From NCBI GenBank assembly GCA_002788555.1, contig PFRL01000011.1, forward strand, positions 1-6,918: 6,918 nucleotides of DNA, written 5' to 3'. A program made the position numbers and the translations under genes. Below are positions 1 through 5,750 of this stretch, one piece after another. Below the pieces are notes generated by a model. The model was not told the origin of the DNA. It searched no databases and saw only the letters and a program-made list of their open reading frames with translations. Numbering within the stretch: position 1 is the stretch's first letter; every line of letters begins with the position of its first letter. This stretch comes from Parcubacteria group bacterium CG_4_9_14_0_2_um_filter_35_11 (GTDB lineage: Bacteria; Patescibacteriota; Minisyncoccia; Minisyncoccales; GCA-002788555).

Positions 1-26
1 AACTATCTCAAAATATTAAAAATTCT

Positions 27-566
27 ATGTTTCTTAATTCTCGACAAGCAAGGGAATTAATTCAAACCAGTCCGGTTATCGTTTTGACCACTATAAATAA
101 GGAAGGTAAAACAAATGCGGCGACTTTTGCCTGGGTAGCTTCTTTATCTTTTGAACCAACAATGTTAGCGGTTATGATAGGAGAAGAGAGATATACTTTA
201 GAAAATATTAAGACTTCTAAAGAATTTGTGGTAAACATCCCTTCAGTTAATGTTTTAAAGAAGGTTTATTTTGTTGGCTCCTATTCTTTTCGAGAAATGC
301 CAGATAAAATTAAAAAAGCTGGCTTTAGTACAAAACCAGCACAATTTTTAAAAACGCCAAAGTTAAAAGAGTGTATAGGTTGGATTGAGTGTAAATTAAA
401 AGAAACAATTAAGGAAGGAGACCATTATATAGTTGTTGGCAAAATCTTGGGAGGAGAAGTTAAAGAAGAATTTTGGCAAGAAAGATTTTTAGTAGAAAAA
501 GCCAAACTTTTACATCATATCGGAGGAAGAAAATTTTTAGTTGAAGGTAAGGTCAAAATAGTTTAA
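27..566 (+). CDS. Flavin reductase-like FMN-binding split-barrel protein
   Basis: The 179-residue protein matches the flavin reductase-like / FMN-binding split-barrel family, whose members bind FMN and often act as NAD(P)H:flavin oxidoreductases or as flavoproteins of unknown substrate. Seen in the sequence: the N-terminal strand block PVIVLTTINKEGKTNAATF (about residues 16-34), then WVASLSFEPTMLAVMIG (36-52), which is the usual FMN-phosphate-binding region. After these come TLENIKTSKEFVVNIP (57-72) and the C-terminal LLHHIGGRKF (161-170), typical of this family. The length is normal for a single-domain member and no signal peptide is visible, so it is probably cytoplasmic. The ATG start is preceded by an A/T-rich stretch with no Shine-Dalgarno sequence. 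The stop lies in a TTAA shared with the convergent methyltransferase gene. The family is clear, but the electron donor and substrate cannot be read from sequence. Confidence 0.85.
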   Translation: MFLNSRQARELIQTSPVIVLTTINKEGKTNAATFAWVASLSFEPTMLAVMIGEERYTLENIKTSKEFVVNIPSVNVLKKVYFVGSYSFREMPDKIKKAGFSTKPAQFLKTPKLKECIGWIECKLKETIKEGDHYIVVGKILGGEVKEEFWQERFLVEKAKLLHHIGGRKFLVEGKVKIV

Positions 567-1195
567 ATTTTCTCTGCTATTATAAATAATTTCTTGAGAC
601 CAAGTCCTCCTTTTACTTTAATATTTCTATTTGCAGTTTTTATAATCTTAAAACTAGTTTTTCGCAAATTTTCCTCCAATTCTTTTTTTGTGAAGAATTT
701 AATAAAAATTTCTTCCCCCTTCTTTAATGGTTCTTTGACAAATTTTTCTCCTCTACCTTTTTGAACTGCGAGAAATAACACACCCTTTCGTCTTAAAACC
801 CTATTAAACCCTTTTAGTGTAGAAATAATATCTCTCTTAGGTATGTGGATTAATGAATAGGCAGCAAAAAGTCCATCGAAGCTCTTACTAGGATATTTGA
901 GTTTTCTCAGGTCCATTATTTTAAAAGATCCTTGAGGCACTTTCTGTTTGGCTATTTTTATCATCTCTTTTGATAAGTCCACCCCTTCGACAGAATACCC
1001 TTTTATAAGAAAATATTTTGTAAAATTACCTGGTCCACAACCGGCATCTAATATTTTTGCCCTTTCTGGCAATAATGATAAAAAATTATCAATAAATTTT
1101 CTGTCAGAGAAATCATTAAAAAATCTTTCTGTATATTTCTTTGCAATTTTATTATAAATTTCGACAGCGATTCTGTTTTTATCTCTCTTTCGCAT
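563..1195 (-). CDS. Class I SAM-dependent methyltransferase
   Basis: This 210-residue protein has the Rossmann-type class I methyltransferase layout. Motif I is ILDAGCGPG (residues 48-56), the glycine-rich SAM-binding loop. The acidic residue that binds the SAM ribose is D73 in EGVDLS. D95 in KIMDLRKL fits the adenine-contacting position. FDGLFAAYSLIHI (106-118) is the motif IV strand, and VLRRKGVLFLAV (133-144) is the post-motif hairpin. The opening IYNKIAKKYTERF is typical of the UbiE/Methyltransf_11/25-like group. Nothing shows whether the substrate is a small molecule, quinone, lipid or protein. It starts 9 nt after the recG stop on the same strand, so the two are probably co-transcribed. 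A weak GGAA lies 12 nt before the ATG, inside the end of recG. Its stop overlaps the stop of the convergent flavin reductase-like gene. Confidence 0.87.
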   Translation of the reverse strand: MRKRDKNRIAVEIYNKIAKKYTERFFNDFSDRKFIDNFLSLLPERAKILDAGCGPGNFTKYFLIKGYSVEGVDLSKEMIKIAKQKVPQGSFKIMDLRKLKYPSKSFDGLFAAYSLIHIPKRDIISTLKGFNRVLRRKGVLFLAVQKGRGEKFVKEPLKKGEEIFIKFFTKKELEENLRKTSFKIIKTANRNIKVKGGLGLKKLFIIAEKI

Positions 1196-1204
1196 AGAAA
1201 AGTT

Positions 1205-3322
1205 CTATTCCAAAAACACTTTTTCTTTAAATTCCTCTAATTTTTTTTGTAAAAGAGGATATTTTTTTAATTCCGGGTCTTTTTTCAAGATTATCTCAAC
1301 TTCTCTTTTCACCTCCTCAATTAAAGACAGGTCAGTCAAAGAAGCCATAGTCAGGTCAGGAATACCAGATTGGCGCTTTCCCATAAAATCTCCCGGACCG
1401 CGGATTTTTAAATCTTTCTCTGAAAGTTCAAAAGCATTTTGTGCTGAAACTATCGCTTTTAGTCTTTGCCAAGTTTTCCTGGCAACAGAATCAGTAAACA
1501 AAAAACAAAAGCTCTGAAACTCGCCCCGTCCAACTCTGCCTCTGAACTGATATAGCTGAGAAAGACCAAATCTATCCGCCCCTTCAATTATCATTATTGT
1601 GGCGTTAGGAACATCAATTCCTACTTCTACCACTGGCGTTGAGACAAGAACCTCTACCTTTTTTGACTTAAAAGCCCTCATTATCTTATCTTTTTCTTTT
1701 GCTTTCATTTGCCCATGTAAAAGTCCTAATTTAAAGTCGGGGAATACTTTTTTTCTTAATCTTTCAAATTCTTTCTTGGCGGCTGCCACTTCTAATTTTT
1801 CTGACTCTTCGATTAAAGGACAAATAACAAAAGCCTGCTTTTCTTCTTTAACCTCCTTTCTTAAAAATTCATAAATTTCATTTCGTCGTGCCGGCGGGAC
1901 AATCTTGGTAATAATTTTCTTTCTACCCTTAGGAAGCTCTTTTATCTGGGAAATAGAAAGGTCGCCATAAAGGGCCAGAGCAAGGGTTCGAGGGATAGGA
2001 GTTGCCGTCATTGATAAAAAGTGGGGGATTGTTGCTTGCCCGTCTGCTGGCGGGGCAGGTTGTCTGTTGTCGGTTGTCTGTCGGCAAAGCTTGGCTCGTT
2101 GTTCAACGCCAAAGCGATGTTGCTCGTCTATAACCACTAATCCTAATTTTTTAAATTTGACTCTCTCTTGGATAAGACTGTGGGTACCAATTAGGACATC
2201 AACCTTACCCTGACTAATCATTTCAATAAATTCTCTTTCTTCTATTTTTTCCTTTAACATTTTTTTATCTTGAAATTCTATTTTTTCACTAGTCAAAAGT
2301 CCAATTTTTACCCCAAGAGAAGATAGCAGTTTTGATATTTCTTGAAAGTGTTGCTCGGCTAAAATTTCAGTGGGAGCCATTATAGCTGCTTGATAACCAT
2401 TTTTTACTGTGACAAAAGCAGATAAAGTAGCCACTATTGTTTTTCCCGAGCCAACTTCGCCTTCCAAAAGCCGCGACATTGGCACTTCTTTTTGTAAATC
2501 ATCTAAAATTTCCCTGATTGTTCTTTTTTGGTCGCTGGTAAAAGAAAAAGGTAAGATTTTTTTAAATTCCTCAATGTATTCTTTTTTTGGTAATATTTTG
2601 GGCGCTTTTTGTCTTCGCAACCTCCTTTTTTGCTCTTGGAAGAAAAGTTGAATTAAAAATAACTTCTCAAAGGCAAACCTTTTTTTAGCAGTTTCAGCCT
2701 CTTTTTTTGTTTTTGGAAAATGAATTTGGAAAATAGCTTTACCAATCCTAGGGAACTTTTTCTTTTTTAAAAGTTCTTCAGGTAAAAATTCTTCTACTTT
2801 TTGGGCATATTTTTCGAGCAAGGGATAAATTATAAATCGAAACCAACGGGAAGAAAGTCCTTCGGTTTCCGGATAGACAGGAACAAGGCCATGGGTATGT
2901 TTTAAGGTTTCGCCTTGGACCACTTTTTCGTAAGCAGGATTAGAAAGAAAAATCCCTCTTTCAGAAAAATTAACTCTTCCGGCAAGACTTATCTTATCTC
3001 CTTTTTTGAAGGTTTGGCTGAGATATGGCTGATTAAACCAAACTGTTCGAATTATTCCGCTCCCATCATTAATCATTGCCTCCGTTAAAAACATCTTTTT
3101 TTTAAAAGTTCTCCTCGTATCGATTCCTTTTATTTCGCCCCTGATGGCTACTTCTTCTCCAATTTTTAGCTCGCTGATTTTTTTAAAATTAGTAAAGTCA
3201 TCATAGCGATGAGGAAAATGGGAGAAGAGATCTTCCAAACTCTCAATTTTTAGCTTATGAAGGCGTTTTAAGTATATAGGTCCAATATAGCGAAATGATT
3301 CTATTGGCCGGTTGAGAATCAT
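1205..3322 (-). CDS. recG: ATP-dependent DNA helicase RecG
   Basis: This is RecG, the superfamily 2 double-strand DNA translocase that remodels stalled replication forks and branch-migrates Holliday junctions. The 705 residues are close to the usual length of about 690. Domains in order are: an N-terminal segment with RYIGPIYLKRLHKLKIESLE (11-30); a wedge/OB-fold domain at about 55-145; helicase domain 1 with Walker A GEVGSGKT (288-295), APTEILAEQH (316-325), motif II DEQH (399-402) and motif III TATPIPRTL (439-447); and helicase domain 2 with VSTPVVEVGIDVPNA (560-574) and motif VI RGRVGRG (594-600). The C-terminal RecG signature GPGDFMGKRQSGIPD is at 642-656. Between motifs II and III, residues about 413-432 are a Pro/Gln/Asp-rich segment encoded by a GC-rich repeat. 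It is some 10-14 residues longer than I recall for E. coli or Bacillus RecG. The reading frame is intact. It is probably the lead gene of a two-gene unit with the downstream methyltransferase. Confidence 0.97.
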   Translation of the reverse strand: MILNRPIESFRYIGPIYLKRLHKLKIESLEDLFSHFPHRYDDFTNFKKISELKIGEEVAIRGEIKGIDTRRTFKKKMFLTEAMINDGSGIIRTVWFNQPYLSQTFKKGDKISLAGRVNFSERGIFLSNPAYEKVVQGETLKHTHGLVPVYPETEGLSSRWFRFIIYPLLEKYAQKVEEFLPEELLKKKKFPRIGKAIFQIHFPKTKKEAETAKKRFAFEKLFLIQLFFQEQKRRLRRQKAPKILPKKEYIEEFKKILPFSFTSDQKRTIREILDDLQKEVPMSRLLEGEVGSGKTIVATLSAFVTVKNGYQAAIMAPTEILAEQHFQEISKLLSSLGVKIGLLTSEKIEFQDKKMLKEKIEEREFIEMISQGKVDVLIGTHSLIQERVKFKKLGLVVIDEQHRFGVEQRAKLCRQTTDNRQPAPPADGQATIPHFLSMTATPIPRTLALALYGDLSISQIKELPKGRKKIITKIVPPARRNEIYEFLRKEVKEEKQAFVICPLIEESEKLEVAAAKKEFERLRKKVFPDFKLGLLHGQMKAKEKDKIMRAFKSKKVEVLVSTPVVEVGIDVPNATIMIIEGADRFGLSQLYQFRGRVGRGEFQSFCFLFTDSVARKTWQRLKAIVSAQNAFELSEKDLKIRGPGDFMGKRQSGIPDLTMASLTDLSLIEEVKREVEIILKKDPELKKYPLLQKKLEEFKEKVFLE
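2037..2057. repeat. Short GC-rich hairpin (imperfect palindrome)
   Basis: The stem pairs TG-CCCG (2037-2042) with CGGG-G-CA (2051-2057), leaving one bulged G at 2055. The loop TCTGCTGG spans 2043-2050. It resembles the CCCG...CGGG palindromes that, from memory, are scattered between genes in Patescibacteria genomes. That family assignment cannot be tested from a single copy. A role as a transcription terminator is unlikely: it lies in the middle of recG, has no T-tract in the direction of recG transcription, and the gene continues intact past it. Confidence 0.55.
2058..2085. repeat. Degenerate heptanucleotide tandem repeat, four units
   Basis: There are four consecutive 7-bp units on the plus strand: GGTTGTC (2058-2064), TGTTGTC (2065-2071), GGTTGTC (2072-2078) and TGTCGGC (2079-2085). 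The first three differ only at their first base and the fourth is degenerate. The coding strand of recG reads them as residues C413 to about P422 (CRQTTDNRQP). Seven is not a multiple of three, so gain or loss of one unit would shift the recG frame. The pattern recalls the short tandemly repeated repetitive (STRR) heptamers described in cyanobacteria, although the unit sequence is not the same. Confidence 0.65.
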
Positions 3323-3351
3323 AATTTTCTTTATTTGAAATATATGATAAA

Positions 3352-3380
3352 ATTATACTGGAAATAAGATTTCCAAACAA
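3352..3380 (-). promoter_or_regulatory. Candidate sigma-70-type promoter for recG
   Basis: On the minus strand a perfect TATAAT (3357-3352) follows TTGTTT (3380-3375) with the ideal 17-bp spacing. This would start transcription near 3345, about 22 nt ahead of the recG ATG at 3322. The -10 box is exact, but the -35 box matches the consensus only at TTG. TATAAT-like strings are common by chance in DNA this AT-rich, so the support is mainly the spacing and position. The 110-bp gap (3323-3432) is divergent and must also serve the plus-strand DUF4870 gene. I could not identify a convincing promoter for that direction: TATACT at 3355-3360 has no -35 box at a suitable distance. Confidence 0.4.
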
Positions 3381-3432
3381 CACAAAATTTAAAGATTAAA
3401 AGGTCGTAATAGATATTTTTAAATTTTTTATT

Positions 3433-3735
3433 ATGGAAGAAACACCTAAAAAAGGGAAGAATACAGGAATGGCAATTGTAGCTTATTTTTTATTCTTTGT
3501 ACCCCTTTTAACTGACGCCAAAAACGATCCTTTTGTAAAATATCATGTTAAACAGGGATTAGTACTTTTTATTGCCGGTATTATCGCAGGGTTTGTTTCG
3601 TGGTTTCCTATCATTGGCTGGATAATTGGTATTTTGGTATTTGTGGATTGGATTATAGGAATTGTGAATGCTGCGAATGGCCAAGAGAAACCTATTCCTT
3701 TAATCGGACAATTTGCAGAGAAGTTTAATATTTAA
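3433..3735 (+). CDS. DUF4870-like small three-helix membrane protein
   Basis: This 100-residue protein has a charged N-terminus (MEETPKKGKNTG) followed by three hydrophobic segments: about 12-27 (ending FFVPLLTD), about 39-56 and about 58-81. The stretch DPFVKYHVKQGLVLF (32-46) is the hallmark of the DUF4870 / Tic20-like family, in which a YH...QG motif lies at the start of the second helix. The ending, ANGQEKPIPLIGQFAEKF, is also typical. The location is almost certainly the inner membrane; the biochemical role of the family is not established. The ATG has no Shine-Dalgarno sequence and is preceded by a U-rich leader nearly identical to the one before the decarboxylase gene. The mevalonate kinase-like gene begins 47 nt downstream with no terminator visible between them, so it may head that transcript. 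Any functional link to isoprenoids is speculation. Confidence 0.82.
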   Translation: MEETPKKGKNTGMAIVAYFLFFVPLLTDAKNDPFVKYHVKQGLVLFIAGIIAGFVSWFPIIGWIIGILVFVDWIIGIVNAANGQEKPIPLIGQFAEKFNI

Positions 3736-3782
3736 TTTTTACAAAGAAATTATATTTCTAATTTTCTCTTTAAATTTTGTTT

Positions 3783-4730
3783 ATGAACAGAGCTTCCAAC
3801 CCTGGCAATCTTTTTTTATTTGGAGAGCATGCGGTAGTTTATGGAAAACCAGCAATTATTGCCTCAGTGGATTTAAGAGTAAGATGTCAGATTAAATCCT
3901 TGCCAGAGAAAGAGATAAAAATATCGTCAAGAGAATTAGGAAACGCGGTTTTAAAAAGGCATAAAAGAGACAGAAAGGACCTTTTTATTCTATTAGATTT
4001 ATGTAAGGATATCCTCTCGCAGTTTAAAATTCAAAAAGGGGTGGAGTTAAAAATAGAATCAGATATTCCTGTTGCTAGCGGTTTGAGTTCTTCTAGCGCT
4101 GTTTTGTGCTCTATTTTATCTGGTTTATCTAAATTATTTAAACTAAACATTCCAAATAAAGATTATTATAATTATCTCATAAAATACCAAAGAGTTATTC
4201 ACGGAGGGAGAGCTTCTGGCGTTGAAATTATTAGTAGTGCCCAGGGAGGTTTCAATTATATAAGTTTTAAACCAGGACTAAAAATTAAAAAATTAGGGGA
4301 TTTTCCTTTTAGGGTAGTAATAGGTGATACAGGTATAAAAACAAAAACTTCAAAAACAGTCAAAGAATTTATTCCAAAACTAATAAAAAAACGACCACTT
4401 TTTACAAAGAGATGTTTTAACAAGATAGAAGAATTAACCAAGGAAGGTTTGAAAAGTATTTTAGAAGGGGATATATTAAAAATAGGAAAATTAATGACCG
4501 AAAATCAGAAAATTTTAGCTAAATTAGGACTTTCTCACCCAAAATTAGATAGAGGAGTCAATGTCGCTCTTGAAGCTGGTGCCTATGGAGCAAAATTATC
4601 CGGGAAAGGACAGGGCGGTGTGATGCTGGCTTTAGTTAATAAAGATTCTCAAAAGAGAGTAGCAAAAGCCATAAAAAGAGCAGGTCTTAAAGTAATTCAG
4701 ACAAAAATAGGAGTTACTGGAGTAAAATAA
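3783..4730 (+). CDS. mvaK1: Mevalonate kinase-like GHMP kinase with altered active-site residues
   Basis: By family and position this is mevalonate kinase (mevalonate + ATP to 5-phosphomevalonate), first step of the lower mevalonate pathway. I start it at the ATG at 3783 (315 residues). A TTG two codons upstream is in frame, but family members begin just before the SAPGK-type motif. The motifs seen are FGEHAVVYGKPAI (13-25), IPVASGLSSSSA (95-106) and KLSGKGQGGVMLALV (271-285). The tail LMTENQKILAKLGLSHPKLD (237-256) is typical of mevalonate kinases. Several catalytic positions differ from human mevalonate kinase: K13 is N9 (PGN instead of PGK), the Mg-binding E193 is Q136, and the catalytic base D204 is E148 (SGVE instead of SGVD), with one extra residue in the loop before it. 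The third motif reads GKGQGG rather than GAGGGG. E15 (human E19) and the Ser cluster are kept. There is no Shine-Dalgarno sequence. The family is secure; the activity is uncertain. Confidence 0.8.
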   Translation: MNRASNPGNLFLFGEHAVVYGKPAIIASVDLRVRCQIKSLPEKEIKISSRELGNAVLKRHKRDRKDLFILLDLCKDILSQFKIQKGVELKIESDIPVASGLSSSSAVLCSILSGLSKLFKLNIPNKDYYNYLIKYQRVIHGGRASGVEIISSAQGGFNYISFKPGLKIKKLGDFPFRVVIGDTGIKTKTSKTVKEFIPKLIKKRPLFTKRCFNKIEELTKEGLKSILEGDILKIGKLMTENQKILAKLGLSHPKLDRGVNVALEAGAYGAKLSGKGQGGVMLALVNKDSQKRVAKAIKRAGLKVIQTKIGVTGVK

Positions 4731-4739
4731 TTTTTTATT

Positions 4740-5741
4740 ATGAAAGCTTCAGCTATTGCCAATCTCAACATCGCCTTAGTGAAATACTGGGGCAAAAGAA
4801 ATAAAGAATTGATACTACCAAAAAATAGTAGTATTTCGGTAACAATAGAAGGCCTTTTTTCTCATACAACTGTTGAATTTGGTGAGGAATACAAAGACGA
4901 TATTTTTGTTTTGGATGGAAAAGAATTTAAAAGAGGTTCCGAAGAATACGATGAATATATCGAAAAGTTTTTGAATTTTGTTAGGCAATTTTCCAAAATA
5001 AATTTTAGAGCAAAGATTGTCAGTAAGAATAATTTTCCTCCCGCGGCAGGCCTCGCTTCTTCAGCCGCTGGTTTTGCGGCTCTTGCTACAGCTATTAATA
5101 AGGCTTTAAACCTCGCTCTTTCTCAGACCGAGCTGAGCATCTTGGCAAGGAGAGGTTCAGGTTCTGCCACAAGGTCGATTTTCGGTGGTTTTGTTGAGTG
5201 GCGGAAAGGAGTGAAGGAAGACGGTTCAGATTCTTCTGCAGTCCAGATTGTGCCGCCCGACTATTGGCCTGATTTTAGAATCCTAATATGCCTGACTTCA
5301 AAAAAAGAGAAAAAAATTAAATCAAGGGCAGGAATGGAGCAGACCGTTAAAACTAGCCCTTATTATAGAGCATGGCTTGCTACTGTAGACGAGGATTTAA
5401 AGAAAGCAAAAAAAGGAATTCTTGAGAAAAATTTTACCTTAGTAGGAAAAACAGCTGAAGAAAACTGTCTCAAAATGCACGCAACAATGATTACTACTTA
5501 TCCCCCGATCATCTATTGGAACGAGGGGACTATAGAAGTTATCCGCTCTGTCTTAAACTGGAGAGAAGGAGGACTGGAAACTTATTTTACTATTGATGCT
5601 GGACCACAAGTGAAAATTTTGTGCAAAGAATTAGATGTGTCCGAAGTTAAAAAAAGGCTGAAAAATATAAAAACCCTGGAAAATACTATTTTAGCAAGAC
5701 CTGGGAGAGGGGCAAGAATTACGAAAAGACATTTATTTTAA
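4740..5741 (+). CDS. mvaD: Diphosphomevalonate decarboxylase
   Basis: This enzyme uses ATP to phosphorylate 5-diphosphomevalonate at the 3-hydroxyl and then decarboxylates it to isopentenyl diphosphate. At 333 residues it has the usual bacterial length. Signature elements are all present: NIALVKYWGK (10-19) with the conserved Lys15; NNFPPAAGLASSAAGFAALA (97-116), the ATP-binding loop; ARRGSGSATRSIFGGFVEW (136-154) with the substrate-binding Arg145; LTSKKEKKIKSRAGM (185-199); KMHATMITTYPPIIYWN (245-261); and FTIDAGPQ (283-290) with the catalytic Asp286. Keeping both Asp286 and Lys15 argues against the archaeal mevalonate 3-kinase or phosphomevalonate decarboxylase variants. The gene starts 9 nt after the mevalonate kinase-like stop, so the two are clearly co-transcribed. 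The nearest purine-rich GGAG ends 17 nt before the ATG, too far for a normal Shine-Dalgarno sequence. The ATG is instead preceded by a U-rich stretch. Confidence 0.96.
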   Translation: MKASAIANLNIALVKYWGKRNKELILPKNSSISVTIEGLFSHTTVEFGEEYKDDIFVLDGKEFKRGSEEYDEYIEKFLNFVRQFSKINFRAKIVSKNNFPPAAGLASSAAGFAALATAINKALNLALSQTELSILARRGSGSATRSIFGGFVEWRKGVKEDGSDSSAVQIVPPDYWPDFRILICLTSKKEKKIKSRAGMEQTVKTSPYYRAWLATVDEDLKKAKKGILEKNFTLVGKTAEENCLKMHATMITTYPPIIYWNEGTIEVIRSVLNWREGGLETYFTIDAGPQVKILCKELDVSEVKKRLKNIKTLENTILARPGRGARITKRHLF

Positions 5742-5750
5742 TTTGAAAAT

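Larger units (their letters stand above)
2034..2090. repeat. GC-rich mosaic repeat inserted in frame within recG
   Basis: This block stands out from the AT-rich recG sequence around it. Left to right on the plus strand it holds a hairpin-forming stretch (2037-2057, 16 of 21 bases G or C) and then a heptanucleotide tandem repeat (2058-2085). Its ends, GCTTGCC (2034-2040) and GGCAAAGC (2083-2090), are inverted copies of each other apart from one extra A, so the whole block could fold back on itself. On the coding strand it is read through in frame as roughly RecG residues 411-430. Such palindromic or tandem units are usually intergenic in small bacterial genomes. In-frame examples are known, such as the Rickettsia palindromic elements. 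The boundaries are inferred from composition and from where RecG homology drops out. Confidence 0.6.

Noticed and set aside
1..26. End of an upstream gene at the left edge
   Set aside because: Only 26 AT-rich bases are present, with no clear coding sequence. Nothing can be supported.
948..2651. Plus-strand open frames at 948-1157, 1599-1874 and 2409-2651
   Set aside because: They lie wholly antisense to the methyltransferase or recG, have low-complexity Ser/Phe/Leu-rich translations, and show no recognisable domain. They are shadows of real genes.
3746..3758. GAAAT / ATTTC dyad in the gap before the mevalonate kinase-like gene as an operator
   Set aside because: The 5-bp arms are pure chance level in this AT-rich spacer, and no second copy or promoter overlap supports it.
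3738..3762. TTTACA and TCTAAT as an internal promoter for the mevalonate genes
   Set aside because: The two boxes are only 13 bp apart, too close for a sigma-70 promoter, and no alternative box lies at 16-18 bp.
3777..3782. TTG codon as the start of the mevalonate kinase-like gene
   Set aside because: It adds only Met-Phe before a standard ATG at 3783. Family members begin close to the SAPGK-like motif, so the ATG is the simpler start.
3713..3895. Plus-strand open frame across the DUF4870 / mevalonate kinase junction
   Set aside because: It overlaps the ends of two well-supported genes in another frame and has no family resemblance.
4811..4835. Inverted repeat ATACTAC / GTAGTAT with a 9-nt loop near the start of mvaD
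   Set aside because: A 7-bp perfect stem of this kind is expected several times by chance in about 7 kb of AT-rich sequence. It lies within conserved coding sequence and has no T-tract.
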